The notes under the pieces were generated by a model. The model was not told the origin of the DNA and ran no database searches. It worked only from the letters and a program-made list of their open reading frames with translations. This document shows positions 36,275 to 45,868 of a stretch of 64,000 nt of DNA, piece by piece (position 1 is the stretch's first letter; the number at the start of each line of letters is the position of its first letter). This DNA comes from an uncultured Flavobacteriales bacterium (GTDB lineage: Bacteria; Bacteroidota; Bacteroidia; Flavobacteriales_G; Salibacteraceae): positions 172,105 to 236,104 of the forward strand of contig CAJVZZ010000001.1 in assembly GCA_913020435.1 (NCBI GenBank), written 5' to 3'. Made by a program: the position numbers and the translations under genes.

Positions 36275-36733
36275 ATGCTGAATTTAGAATTCAAATTGAA
36301 AGTATATAAAGCTTGCGAAAAAGTAGTTTTAGAGAAGCGCAAGTTACTTTCTCTACAACTTGATTCTGCAAGATTATCGGCTAATTCAGAAACAAAAAGC
36401 TCAGCTGGTGACAAACACGAAACGGGCAGAGCATTGGCTCAGTTAGAACAAGAAAATCTGGCAAAGCAATTTAGTTTCTTGGAGCGTTTGGAGTCAGACT
36501 TAAGTCAACTGAAGGCGGATCAAATTTCAGAAAAAGTAGAAAAGGGTGCATTGGTGCAAACCGATAAAATGACCTTGTTTTTTGGAGTTGCTTTAGGAGA
36601 ATTAAAAGTTGAAAACAAGTTGGTTTTCGCAATTTCTACAGCGTCTCCAATTGGGAAAATTGCCTTGGATAAAACAATGGGAGATAGTTTTATTGTAAAC
36701 GGCAATACTCATAATATTAGCTATATAGCCTAA
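36275..36733 (+). CDS. GreA/GreB C-terminal-like protein
   Basis: A 152-residue protein: an N-terminal helical part (residues 1-80) with the conserved SSAGDKHETGRALAQLE, then a beta-rich C-terminal domain (GALVQTDKMTLFFGVALGEL to ISTASPIGKI) that looks like the FKBP-like C-terminal domain of GreA. Bacteroidota homologues have sometimes been labelled 3-oxoacyl-ACP synthase, which the sequence does not support. A role in transcription elongation is plausible, not shown. The stop overlaps the next start by one base (TAATG). Confidence 0.75.
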   Translation: MLNLEFKLKVYKACEKVVLEKRKLLSLQLDSARLSANSETKSSAGDKHETGRALAQLEQENLAKQFSFLERLESDLSQLKADQISEKVEKGALVQTDKMTLFFGVALGELKVENKLVFAISTASPIGKIALDKTMGDSFIVNGNTHNISYIA

Positions 36734-37944
36734 TGAAAGTTGCTGTAATTGGAGGTGGGGCTGCTGGTTTTTTTGCGGCTATTTCGGTCAAAGAACACCA
36801 CCCAACATCGAATGTAGTTTTATTTGAAAAGTCACCAAAAGTACTTTCTAAAGTAAAGGTAAGTGGAGGCGGGAGATGTAATGTAACTCACTCCTGTTTT
36901 GAAATTTCAGAATTGATAAAAAATTACCCTAGGGGATCGAAATTTCTAAAAAAATCCTTTCACCAGTTTAAAGTAAATGACACAATAGATTGGTTTGATA
37001 CGTTTAATGTTCATCTAAAGACTGAGTCGGATAATCGCATGTTTCCGACAACTGATAATTCTCAAACAATCATAGACTGTTTAACCAATCAATTTGAGCA
37101 ATTAGGTTGCGTTTTAAAGCTACAATCAGCAGTTACTAGAATAACACCGCAGACAAATAATAAGGGCTTTGAATTGATTGTAAATGACAAAAAAATGTCC
37201 TTTGATAAAATCGTTGTTGCAACGGGTGGATCGCCTAAAATTGAAGGACTAAAGTGGTTGCAAAATTTAGGACATAAGATTGAAAAACCGGTTCCTAGTT
37301 TGTTTACTTTTAATATGCCTAAACATACTATTACTGCTCTAATGGGCGCGGTTGCGCCAAATGTGAAAGTAAGAATAGAAGGAGAAAAACTAGAAAGTAC
37401 AGGCCCTCTTTTAATTACGCATTGGGGAATGAGTGGCCCAGCTGTATTGAAACTGTCTTCATTTGGAGCCAGAAAACTAGCCGAAAAAAATTATCAGTTT
37501 AACATCCTTGTTTCATGGTTAGGTCAACTTTCTGAAGATGCAGTTAGAGCTCTTTTTCAAAAAGAAATAACGGACCACAGTTTATCTCAAATCTCCAATT
37601 ATAAATTACCAGAAATCCCTAAAAGACTTTGGGTTTATCTTGTTGAAAAATTGGGAATTGAATTGGATAAACGTTGGTGCGATTTTTCCAAAAAAGACCT
37701 GAATCGCTTGGTAAACGGGTTGGTAAATGACAGTTACCAGGTTCAAGGAAAAACTACCTTTAAAGAGGAATTTGTAACCTGCGGTGGCGTTAGTTTGGGT
37801 GATGTAAACTCAAATTCAATGGAGAGTAAAAAAATACCGGGACTCTATTTTACAGGAGAGGTGTTAGATATTGATGGCGTAACAGGCGGTTTTAATTTTC
37901 AAGCAGCTTGGACTACAGGTTTTATTGCAGGAAAGTTGAGTTAA
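36733..37944 (+). CDS. BaiN/HI0933-type flavoprotein oxidoreductase
   Basis: A 403-residue FAD protein of the HI0933 family. The Rossmann motif VIGGGAAGFFAA opens the protein, followed by the family signature KVSGGGRCNVTHSC (about 38-51), the middle LITHWGMSGPAVLKLS, and the C-terminal FTGEVLDIDGVTGGFNFQAAW, which closes the FAD site. Physiological substrates of this family are poorly defined; the BaiN name comes from a gut bile-acid reductase. Start overlaps the GreA-like gene stop by one base. Confidence 0.9.
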   Translation: MKVAVIGGGAAGFFAAISVKEHHPTSNVVLFEKSPKVLSKVKVSGGGRCNVTHSCFEISELIKNYPRGSKFLKKSFHQFKVNDTIDWFDTFNVHLKTESDNRMFPTTDNSQTIIDCLTNQFEQLGCVLKLQSAVTRITPQTNNKGFELIVNDKKMSFDKIVVATGGSPKIEGLKWLQNLGHKIEKPVPSLFTFNMPKHTITALMGAVAPNVKVRIEGEKLESTGPLLITHWGMSGPAVLKLSSFGARKLAEKNYQFNILVSWLGQLSEDAVRALFQKEITDHSLSQISNYKLPEIPKRLWVYLVEKLGIELDKRWCDFSKKDLNRLVNGLVNDSYQVQGKTTFKEEFVTCGGVSLGDVNSNSMESKKIPGLYFTGEVLDIDGVTGGFNFQAAWTTGFIAGKLS

Positions 37945-38789
37945 AAACGAACCCTTAATCGCATTAAAGGTCTAACGATTAAATCTAAACCACCGCGCTG
38001 GCTGGACCCGTCGTAATAGTTGTTGTATTGATTATCAAGAAAGTGTGATCTTCCACTAACGCGACCGCCGATGTCAACAGATAGAAGTTTAGTCGGATTT
38101 AGTTCAACGCCGATAAGTCCTGATAGGCTGTAAAAATTATTATTTACTTCTTCAGTTAAATAAATGATACTTGTATAACTCTGACCTGTGAATGGATCAT
38201 TTTGCATAAGTTCTTCCGAATGACTTATCGTTCTCTCTGTCTGGCCAACATCAAATCCAAATCCGAGATAAAATGAAGCAGATTTTTGTCCATTAGTAAA
38301 GAATTTTAAATCAGAACCAGCGCTCCATAGCAGAGCGTGACCATTATTGCTTCTGGTAACTCCAGGATTCATTGCATACGCTAGAGGAAAGGAAATACCC
38401 ACTATACCTTTTGGAAATAGATACTGATAATCTATTTCTAGTTGCTGAAAAAGTAAAGTGGCAGCGTTAATTGCTATCGAATGATTGCCAATATCGATAT
38501 TACTATCATTTTTTGATTTAGTAGAAGATGTCGGATTTTGTAACTCGTAAATCTCAGTAGTTCCGCTGGCGTAGTTAATTAGAAGAAGATCACTGATATT
38601 TTTTGAATAGATAGGCCCCTCTGGATTCGTTTTGCTTTTGTACTTGATAACATCAGTTCCAACTTCAAGCACCTTTCCTTCAATTTTTTCACCAGATCTC
38701 AGAAAAATCTGATCTTGAGAAAAACCCAAAACACTTAGGAATAAAATGATTAGTAAACTTAAAGAAAATTGAAGGGTTGAATTTTTCAT
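37941..38789 (-). CDS. outer-membrane beta-barrel protein
   Basis: About 282 residues from the ATG at 38789; an upstream TTG-type start at 38807 adds six residues of no family character. Signal peptide to GFSQ, then a small SH3-like domain (IFLRSGEKIEGKVLEVGTDV) frequent before barrels in this phylum, a Ser/Asn-rich linker and a beta-barrel ending in LMRLRVRF, whose terminal Phe is the usual outer-membrane assembly signal. Function unknown. It converges with the BaiN-type gene (4-base overlap). A broken paralogue lies immediately upstream. Confidence 0.85.
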   Translation of the reverse strand: MKNSTLQFSLSLLIILFLSVLGFSQDQIFLRSGEKIEGKVLEVGTDVIKYKSKTNPEGPIYSKNISDLLLINYASGTTEIYELQNPTSSTKSKNDSNIDIGNHSIAINAATLLFQQLEIDYQYLFPKGIVGISFPLAYAMNPGVTRSNNGHALLWSAGSDLKFFTNGQKSASFYLGFGFDVGQTERTISHSEELMQNDPFTGQSYTSIIYLTEEVNNNFYSLSGLIGVELNPTKLLSVDIGGRVSGRSHFLDNQYNNYYDGSSQRGGLDLIVRPLMRLRVRF

Positions 38790-38898
38790 ATTGGTTATTT
38801 CATTCAAAATTAGGGATTTAAAATTGGTATCTAAATCTTAAAAAAGCGTAAGGTAAAAACTCACTAATAATATTTGAGGTTTCATAATTTCCAGATTT

Positions 38899-39392
38899 TT
38901 ACTCTTTAATTTCATACGACTGCCATGAAACGGAACTTCCTGTTTCAAGAGTAAAACGATTGCTAACCTTGAATCCTACAACAAAAGAAAAACTCTTTCC
39001 TAAAAGACAAAGTTTACAAGTTTATCACTGTAAATTTTATCAGGGTATCTATTTTTGAACTTGAAGGAACATAGGTTCCTTCTTAAACATCAATTGTATA
39101 ACCTCCAAATTCCAGATAAGGAGCAATTTGCAAATGCATGGATTTAGTATGTTACATAAAACCTTGTATATAAGTCCAAATGCAATTTTTGTGTGTACTT
39201 TTTTGATTCTAGGACATTTCCAATACCTAGTTTTAGACTTAATGGAATTGCAAAAGCAAAATTAGATTCAGTAAATTTATACCGATACTCAAATTCAACT
39301 AAGTCGTATAGAATACTTAAAGTATTGAATGCAATTAAGTGTTTTTTAAAAGCGTTGTTGAAAAAATACCTACTTTTTTTGTTCGCTTGGAT
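38899..39392 (-). pseudogene. decayed paralogue of the outer-membrane protein
   Basis: On the minus strand KKHLIAFNTLSILYDLVEFE and then YRYKFTESNFAFAIPLSL run parallel to NHSIAINAATLLFQQLEIDY and YLFPKGIVGISFPLAY of the intact gene. A stop follows at about 39160, then shorter pieces in shifted frames (LQIAPYLEFGGYTIDV; FSFVVGFKVSNRFTLETGSS) ending in a stop at 38899. At least three frame changes or stops are present and the signal-peptide end is missing. It is a dead tandem duplicate about 110 bp upstream of the working gene. Confidence 0.75.
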
Positions 39393-39500
39393 TTATTGAA
39401 TAAAATGGCGTTCAGTCGATGAATTACAAAAACAACAGACCACAAAAACAAAGTTTGAGCATAGATTTAAAGCAGCTTTTTGTATTATAAATTAAATGTT

Positions 39501-40184
39501 TTAACCCAACGGTTCTCCATTCAAGTTCGTTGTCAGGATCTCGCTCATATAATCAAACAAGGGACGCATAGCCAAAAAGCTATCTTCGATTTCGTCCAAC
39601 AGTTTTGGTGATGTTAGTAAAGAAGGGGAAATCTCTTTACTGACTATGAATTGCTTGTAACGCAATAAATCAACCGCTGGATCTTCTTTGTCAAAACCCT
39701 TTGGACATGTTTTTAATTGTTCGCCTCTAAGTGCCCCAAAATGCACTTTGAAGGATTTGCTGGCCAATATTTTTCTAAGCGGAGCTGGATCAGCTTGAAT
39801 CTGCTGGCGAATCAATTGTAAATCGTCTTTGTTTGGTCCCCAAAAACCACCAGCCGCAAATGCGGAACCGGGTTCTAGATGGAAATAATATCCGCCACGT
39901 AGATTTTTAGAGGCTCTTTTAAAACCACCTGCAAACCAATTCTTGTAAGGGCTTTTGTCTTTGCTAAATCGAACATCTCGGTATATTCTATACAACGCTT
40001 TTTTACCAGTAGGTGTTTCTATATTATCGTGAGCTGATAAGCGTTCCAATAGAGTGGAAGTAAAGTCAATTACATTAAGATGAGCGGTTTCGTATTCCTT
40101 TTTGTTGGTCTGGAACCAATCTCGGTTGTTGTTCTTTTTTAGCTTTTCTAAAAACTGAATTGTGCTTTTTTCTATGTTGCTCAT
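39501..40184 (-). CDS. DUF2461 (TIGR02453) family protein
   Basis: A 227-residue protein of the DUF2461 family, identified by FLEKLKKNNNRDWFQTNKKEYE near the start, ALYRIYRDVRFSKDKSPYK in the middle and GGYYFHLEPGSAFAAGGFWGP. No biochemical function is known. Length is normal and it has no signal peptide. Transcribed alone. Confidence 0.9.
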   Translation of the reverse strand: MSNIEKSTIQFLEKLKKNNNRDWFQTNKKEYETAHLNVIDFTSTLLERLSAHDNIETPTGKKALYRIYRDVRFSKDKSPYKNWFAGGFKRASKNLRGGYYFHLEPGSAFAAGGFWGPNKDDLQLIRQQIQADPAPLRKILASKSFKVHFGALRGEQLKTCPKGFDKEDPAVDLLRYKQFIVSKEISPSLLTSPKLLDEIEDSFLAMRPLFDYMSEILTTNLNGEPLG

Positions 40185-40545
40185 GATACTTACTCTTTAT
40201 ACTAACTAAAGTTCTAAGCTATGCAATGTATCCTAATCGTCGTTATGCTGAATTTTGTTCAGCATCTTCATATAGATATGATTGAGCCTCTGAATCAAGT
40301 TAAGTCTGACGGAATTAAATAGATTACTGTTTACGTCGTCGAAAGTATTAGATTGGAATTGTATCTGTATTCAATTGATGTTAAATGTTTTCCCCAGCTC
40401 GTGAGCGATTCTATTGCGTTCGAATTAGATTCTCAACTAAAAATAAGTTTCAGCTGCTAATCAGTTGAGTGCGATGTTCAGCTCTATTCAATTGCATTGT
40501 ATTTCAAAAACTAAAATAATATATTACTAATTCTTAATTACCTAA
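40185..40545. other. intergenic region with one short dispersed-repeat copy
   Basis: No gene recognised. Apart from the repeat at 40239-40268 I see no terminator, tRNA or clear promoter. Confidence 0.5.
40239..40268. repeat. half-copy of a dispersed intergenic inverted repeat
   Basis: GTTATGCTGAA-TTTTG-TTCAGCAT makes an 8-bp hairpin (ATGCTGAA/TTCAGCAT). The same sequence type, in a longer two-arm form, occurs at 53246-53324. Short repeats with ATGCTGAA cores are widespread between genes in Bacteroidota, from memory. Confidence 0.55.
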
Positions 40546-41043
40546 TTAATCTTTCTCAGCCTCTTTTTTTAACGCCTCATTCATAGCATTAAACCCAATT
40601 TCAGTATCAGCTTTAATCGATTTTAATATTATTCCGGAAAAGATTCCACGGAACGATTCACCCTGAATTAGCACTGTTTCGTTTTCTGAAATTTCCTTTA
40701 ATTCAAATGTGTGATGCCCGTCAAATATTCCAGGAATAAAAAGATGACCGACCCATCCGAAGAATTTATTGGGTTCAAATTCTTTAATTCTAGGTTTAAA
40801 TGTCATGGTTTTATCTCCATTTTTTAGGGTGTTTTTAATGCGTTTTCCTAGCTCAATTTTATGTTCAGATTTCACGATAAATGGGTTCCAATTCTCGTAA
40901 TTTTCATTGTCTGTTAAAACGCTCCAGACCGCTGCTGTAGATGCCTTGATGATGATTTCGGTTCTAATTTCCTTTTTTTCTTGTGCCATAATTCTTGTTG
41001 TTAAAGTGCTGAAAATGATGATAAGTATTACTGAATATTTCAT
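40546..41043 (-). CDS. SRPBCC (START-like) domain protein
   Basis: A 165-residue protein with a hydrophobic start (residues 3-20, ending MAQ) that could be a signal peptide, then the helix-grip fold pattern EIIIKASTAAVWSVLTDNENYENWNPFI typical of SRPBCC/polyketide-cyclase-like proteins, which bind hydrophobic ligands. The middle FFGWVGHLFIPGIFDGHHTFEL is usual for the subgroup. It is divergent from the AraC-type regulator, whose start is 89 bp away, so it may be the regulator's target. Confidence 0.85.
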   Translation of the reverse strand: MKYSVILIIIFSTLTTRIMAQEKKEIRTEIIIKASTAAVWSVLTDNENYENWNPFIVKSEHKIELGKRIKNTLKNGDKTMTFKPRIKEFEPNKFFGWVGHLFIPGIFDGHHTFELKEISENETVLIQGESFRGIFSGIILKSIKADTEIGFNAMNEALKKEAEKD

Positions 41044-41132
41044 GGTACAAAGTTCTGGTAATCAACAATCTATTGTTATTCATTTTATGCCAAATAGTTG
41101 ACACTTCGCGCCACGCAATATATTTTAGCGCC

Positions 41133-42137
41133 ATGGCATTTAACGGAAGATTTTTACATAACATTATAGAGCAAGCTTCATCTAGAGGAGCTTCAAAGGC
41201 AACTTTACTCAACATATCTGGTAAACCTGAATCTGAGTTGATGGAAAACGATTGCAAAGTCGATTATCAATCCTTCAACAAAACATTTGAAACGGCACTA
41301 AGAGAAGTGAAAGATCCTTTGCTGGGAATTCACATTACACAGTCTATGAGCCTTGCTGCTGCGGGACTAATGGTGCAGATAGCTCAGAGTAGTAAGACTT
41401 TTAAAGACGCTATCCTTTTGGCGTGTAATTATGCTATGTTAGGCTGCGATTCTTTGCCAATGCGATTGGAAGAAACTGAATACTCTTATGAGTTAATTTT
41501 TAATTGTGATAGAATTTGGCGGTCAAATTCCGAAGAAACCTTTCAGCATACTTTAGAAGGTTCTTTGTTTTTCTTGCTTAAAGAATACGAGGCTCTTACT
41601 GGCAAAAAGTTTTCTCCAGTAAAGATTACCTTGGATTATACTCCGAGAGTTAGCTTTAAGGAATTGGAAAAATACTATCGAGCACCTGTTTTTATTCGAG
41701 ACATTAGAAATACAGTCGTATTTCGAAAAAAAGATTTGGACACCCCAATTACCTCGGCCGATCATGAATTGTTGCAACATCTTATTCTTTTTGCTGAAGA
41801 TAAAATATCAAGGTTAGACCAACGTGATACTGTTGTCGATCAAGTAGGCAGAATAATTATGAAAAACTTGCCCGATCGTGCTTCCGCTGATTTGGTTGCT
41901 AGAGAGCTTAATATGTCGGTGCGCACTATGCAACGACAATTGAAATATGAGGACACCTCGTTTAGAGGGATTTTGGAAAATAATCTAATGGACTTTGCTA
42001 GAAAGCAAATTATCAGAAGGAAACATACATTGAGTCAAATTGCCTATCAGCTAAATTACAGTGACTTAAGCGCTTTTAGTCGTGCATACAAAAATCATTT
42101 TGGTGAAGCTCCAACAAAAATAAGGAGGGCGGTTTAG
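41133..42137 (+). CDS. AraC-family transcriptional regulator
   Basis: About 334 residues from the ATG at 41133. A frame from 41073 exists, but its 20 extra codons include the intergenic promoter region and I reject them. Residues about 15-200 form the arabinose_bd-like ligand domain seen in OruR/ArgR-type regulators; the C-terminal 100 residues hold two helix-turn-helix motifs (DLVARELNMSVRTMQRQLK and LSQIAYQLNYSDLSAFSRAYK, with the closing FGEAPTKIR). TATTTTAGCGCC, a near -7 box, sits just before the ATG. It probably controls the divergent SRPBCC gene and itself; ligand unknown. Confidence 0.88.
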   Translation: MAFNGRFLHNIIEQASSRGASKATLLNISGKPESELMENDCKVDYQSFNKTFETALREVKDPLLGIHITQSMSLAAAGLMVQIAQSSKTFKDAILLACNYAMLGCDSLPMRLEETEYSYELIFNCDRIWRSNSEETFQHTLEGSLFFLLKEYEALTGKKFSPVKITLDYTPRVSFKELEKYYRAPVFIRDIRNTVVFRKKDLDTPITSADHELLQHLILFAEDKISRLDQRDTVVDQVGRIIMKNLPDRASADLVARELNMSVRTMQRQLKYEDTSFRGILENNLMDFARKQIIRRKHTLSQIAYQLNYSDLSAFSRAYKNHFGEAPTKIRRAV

Positions 42138-42559
42138 TTTTTTTTAATTGTTGCACCAATAAAAAAACTGACCTAATCTTACCTATTGTTTAGTTGTTTG
42201 CCGTTAGCTGAGAAAGAGACGATAATTATTTCTTAGTTGAAGTGATTCATTAGATACTTAGTCTGGGTCTGCTGAAACTGCGGTTAGTTGATCTGATATT
42301 GATAAGGTAATATTCGTGGGAACGATTCATAGTTCAGATGAGGCCCTGCCAAGGAATTGTACGATTTTTCAAGGTCGCTCACAGCTACTAATCGGATATT
42401 ATAATTGAAGATGAATGCGTCTACTGTGCTCTATTAAATTACGCATATTACGATTCTATTTCCCAATCGTTCCTGCAAGATACACGTCGAATTGATTTCT
42501 CAATTGAGATAACGACTACCACGTCATTTTCCCGATTTTACGTAATCTAATAATAGACT
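42138..42559. other. gene-free leader region upstream of acs
   Basis: No ORF, RNA gene or repeat recognised in about 420 bp between the AraC gene and the acs promoter. The length would allow regulator binding sites, but none could be identified. Confidence 0.5.
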
Positions 42560-42589
42560 TTGATTCCAATTCTTGCGCACCTATTTTTG
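42560..42589 (+). promoter_or_regulatory. consensus Bacteroidota promoter of acs
   Basis: TTG at 42560-42562, exactly 19 bases, then TATTTTTG at 42582-42589: a complete match to TTG-N19-TANNTTTG, recognised by the primary sigma factor of this phylum. The transcript should start near 42595, about 14 bases before the ATG. Confidence 0.78.
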
Positions 42590-42608
42590 AGAAACTAAAA
42601 TCTCAATT

Positions 42609-44513
42609 ATGGACGCACCTTGGTATCGAGTAAATTCATTCGAACATTACAAAGAACTTTACACGCAGAGCACAGATAATCCCGATGAGTTTTGGGGTAA
42701 GGTCGCTGAGAATTTTCGTTGGAGAAAGCAATGGGATAAGGTTTGTGAATGGAACTTTACAGAGCCAAATGTAAAATGGTTCATCAACGGTGAAATGAAC
42801 ATCACCGAAAACTGCCTTGATCGACACTTGGATATAAGAGGTGATAAGACTGCTTTAATCTGGGAGCCAAATGATCCGAAAGAAAAGTTTGTAAAATGGA
42901 CTTACCGGGAATTGCATGAAAAGGTATGTCGATTTGCTAATGTTTTAAAAGAAAATGGATGCAAAAAAGGAGATCGTGTGGCTATTTATATGCCTATGAT
43001 TCCTGAATTAACGGTCGCTACTCTAGCATGTGCTAGGATAGGAGCGGTGCATTCAGTCGTATTCGCAGGGTTTTCTGCACAAGCATTGGCTGATAGAGTA
43101 AATGATGCTGAGGCAAAAATGGTACTTACTTCTGATGGGTTATATCGGGGAGCTAAAGAAATTCCAGTAAAAAGAGTTGTAGATGAAGCCTTACAACAAA
43201 ACGATTCTGTGAAGAAAGTAGTGGTTGTGCAAAGAACCAATTGGGCAGTGAATATGCAACATGGAAGAGACTGCTGGTATCACGACGAAATGGACAAAGT
43301 AGATGCCGATTGTCCGGTCGAAGTAATGAATAGTGAAGATCCTTTGTTTGTTCTGTACACCTCAGGTTCCACTGGAAAACCAAAAGGAGTCGTGCACACC
43401 TGCGGTGGATACATGGTCTATGCTGATTTTAGTTTTAGAAATGTATTTCAATGTGAAGAAGAAGATGTGTATTGGTGTACAGCGGATATTGGCTGGATTA
43501 CAGGTCATTCTTACATTGTTTATGGCCCTTTACTTTCTGGAGCAACAACATTGATGTTTGAAGGTGTTCCGACTTATCCTGATCCAGGTAGGTTCTGGCA
43601 AATAGTTGATAAATACTCCGTCAATCAATTTTATACAGCACCAACTGCAATCCGAGCGCTAATGGCCTGTGGAGACGATCATGTGCTTTCATACAGTTTA
43701 GATTCTCTTAAGCTTATCGGAACTGTTGGAGAACCAATAAATGAAGAAGCTTGGTATTGGTATCACGTTCATGTAGGAAAAGAAAGGTGTCCAGTAGTTG
43801 ACACTTGGTGGCAAACCGAAACTGGCGGAATTATGATTTCTGCTTTAGGAGATCATGGCCCTCATAAACCGACTTATGCTGGTTATCCGCTTCCAGGAAT
43901 ACAGCCTGTTTTATTGGATGGAGAAGGCCAGGAAATTACTGCTAATAATCAAGAAGGATACTTGGCAATTAAACATCCTTGGCCATCAATCATTCGCACA
44001 ACTTATGGAGATCATGAGCGCTGTAAAAACACCTATTTTGCTAATTACGAGGGATATTATTTCACGGGAGATGGTGCAAAACGGGACGAAAACGGAATGT
44101 ATAGAATCATTGGTAGAGTAGATGACGTAATCAATGTTTCGGGGCACCGATTTGGAACTGCAGAATTAGAAAATGCAATTAACAAAAACCCTCAAGTAGC
44201 TGAAAGCGCCGTAGTTGGTTATCCTCACAATATTAAAGGACAAGGTATTTATGCTTATGTAATTCTTAGAGATAGAATTGAGAACGATGACATCTTACGC
44301 GCTGAAATAATCGAAACTGTTGTTGGAGAAATTGGTAAAATTGCAAGACCTGATAAAATTCAATTTACTACAGGATTACCAAAAACACGCTCCGGGAAAA
44401 TAATGCGTAGAATATTAAGAAAAGTTGCTGAAGGTGATACTTCAAACCTTGGAGATACGAGTACACTTCTGGATCCTAAAGTTGTAGAAGAAATTATAGA
44501 GGGAGCGGTGTAA
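42609..44513 (+). CDS. acs: acetyl-CoA synthetase (acetate-CoA ligase)
   Basis: A 634-residue adenylate-forming enzyme, converting acetate, ATP and CoA to acetyl-CoA. The P-loop YTSGSTGKPKGV (about 248-259), DTWWQTETGG, and the hinge GRVDDVINVSGHRFGTAELE are intact. Lys597 in PKTRSGKIMRR is the adenylation-step lysine, regulated by acetylation in relatives. Length is slightly shorter than E. coli Acs (652). WYxV-GEP-type and W(T)GHSY motifs fit acetate or propionate specificity. Its own promoter precedes it, and a YhdH-type gene follows on the same strand. Confidence 0.95.
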   Translation: MDAPWYRVNSFEHYKELYTQSTDNPDEFWGKVAENFRWRKQWDKVCEWNFTEPNVKWFINGEMNITENCLDRHLDIRGDKTALIWEPNDPKEKFVKWTYRELHEKVCRFANVLKENGCKKGDRVAIYMPMIPELTVATLACARIGAVHSVVFAGFSAQALADRVNDAEAKMVLTSDGLYRGAKEIPVKRVVDEALQQNDSVKKVVVVQRTNWAVNMQHGRDCWYHDEMDKVDADCPVEVMNSEDPLFVLYTSGSTGKPKGVVHTCGGYMVYADFSFRNVFQCEEEDVYWCTADIGWITGHSYIVYGPLLSGATTLMFEGVPTYPDPGRFWQIVDKYSVNQFYTAPTAIRALMACGDDHVLSYSLDSLKLIGTVGEPINEEAWYWYHVHVGKERCPVVDTWWQTETGGIMISALGDHGPHKPTYAGYPLPGIQPVLLDGEGQEITANNQEGYLAIKHPWPSIIRTTYGDHERCKNTYFANYEGYYFTGDGAKRDENGMYRIIGRVDDVINVSGHRFGTAELENAINKNPQVAESAVVGYPHNIKGQGIYAYVILRDRIENDDILRAEIIETVVGEIGKIARPDKIQFTTGLPKTRSGKIMRRILRKVAEGDTSNLGDTSTLLDPKVVEEIIEGAV

Positions 44514-44624
44514 ATTGCATAACGTATTGCGGCAAGACGCTTAGCGTTAAACAAAAACAAACTTGAATCGAAGACTAATTAGTATATTTAGGACTAATTA
44601 ATCAATATAAACAAGAACTAACAA

Positions 44625-45620
44625 ATGACAAACTTCAGAGCATATAGAATAGTTGAAACAGCACCGGGGAAATACGATCGGAAAATAGTCGAACAAAATA
44701 TCAATAACTTACCTGAAGGTAATGTGCTGATTAAAGTTGCCTATGCTGGTTTAAATTATAAAGATGCTCTGTCGAGCGCTGGTCATAGAGGAATAACAAA
44801 GGAATTCCCACATACTCCAGGCGTTGACGCAAGTGGAGTAGTGGCTCAATCCAATTCAATTTTATTTCAAGAAGGCGACCAAGTTTTGGTGACTGGTTAT
44901 GATTTAGGAATGAATACTGATGGTGGATTTGGAGAGTATATTCGGGTTCCTGCTGAATGGGTAGTTCCACTTCCTGCAACATTTGATTTGCGCAGTGCAA
45001 TGATTTTAGGAACTGCTGGTTTTACTGCTGCACTTGCTTTGTACAAAATGGAAATGGCAGGTCAAACACCACAAATGGGCGAATTGGTCGTAACAGGAGC
45101 TACCGGTGGAGTGGGGAGTATGGCTATTTCGATATTTTCTAAAGCCGGTTATGATGTAATCGCTTCTTCAGGTAAAAAGAGTGCTTATGACTATTTGAAA
45201 AAATTGGGCGCTGTGCGATGCGAAGGACGAAAGTTTTGCAATGATGAAAAAAAACGTCCAGTTGCTCGACCTAAATGGGCTGGTGGACTCGATACCGTTG
45301 GAGGAAACACATTAACCTCATTAATGGCATCATGTGGTAAAAACGGCTCTATTGCGGTTTGTGGACTGGTAGGTTCTCCAGAACTTAATGCAACTGTTTA
45401 CCCATTTCTTTTGAATGGTATAAACCTTATCGGTGTAGAGTCGGCTGAAACTCCAATGGAGATAAGGATAAAGCTTTGGAATAAGTTATCCAGTATTTGG
45501 AAACCAGAGCACCTGGATGAAATTGCAACTGATATTTCATTGGATCAATTGGATAAATACATTCTTAAAATTTTAGATGGAAAGACTCAGGGAAGGATTG
45601 TTGTAAAGCATGGATCATAA
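44625..45620 (+). CDS. YhdH/YhfP-type quinone or acryloyl-CoA reductase
   Basis: A 331-residue zinc-independent medium-chain reductase. The N-terminal FRAYRIVETAPGKYD, AYAGLNYKDALSSAG and HTPGVDASGVV, plus the NADPH-binding VTGATGGVGSMAI (about 162-174), identify the YhdH group. Characterised members reduce acryloyl-CoA (AcuI) or small quinones with NADPH. The acs gene 112 bp upstream hints at a short-chain acyl-CoA role, though the spacing allows separate transcription. No zinc-ligand cysteines. Confidence 0.9.
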   Translation: MTNFRAYRIVETAPGKYDRKIVEQNINNLPEGNVLIKVAYAGLNYKDALSSAGHRGITKEFPHTPGVDASGVVAQSNSILFQEGDQVLVTGYDLGMNTDGGFGEYIRVPAEWVVPLPATFDLRSAMILGTAGFTAALALYKMEMAGQTPQMGELVVTGATGGVGSMAISIFSKAGYDVIASSGKKSAYDYLKKLGAVRCEGRKFCNDEKKRPVARPKWAGGLDTVGGNTLTSLMASCGKNGSIAVCGLVGSPELNATVYPFLLNGINLIGVESAETPMEIRIKLWNKLSSIWKPEHLDEIATDISLDQLDKYILKILDGKTQGRIVVKHGS

Positions 45621-45868
45621 TTTTTAGTTGTAAATAATTGAAAATCAAAAATTTAAATTGGTAAGTTCTAATGATTATGATCTAAAGGATTAAACTGGCT
45701 CTGGTAAAGATTATTGGATGTTTATAGGCAAAAACTGGTCTATTAATACCCGTTTCTATTTTTTAATTGTGATAATCAATTGTGCGATGAATCGAAGGAC
45801 CTTATTTTAGGGTCATTAATAAGTTGGGCATCATGGTTGGTAGGTTGCACTTTGATAAGGGATATGAC

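Noticed and set aside
36275-36733. 3-oxoacyl-ACP synthase annotation
   Set aside because: At 152 residues with SSAGDKHETGRA and an FKBP-like end it cannot be a thiolase-fold synthase; GreA-like is the better description.
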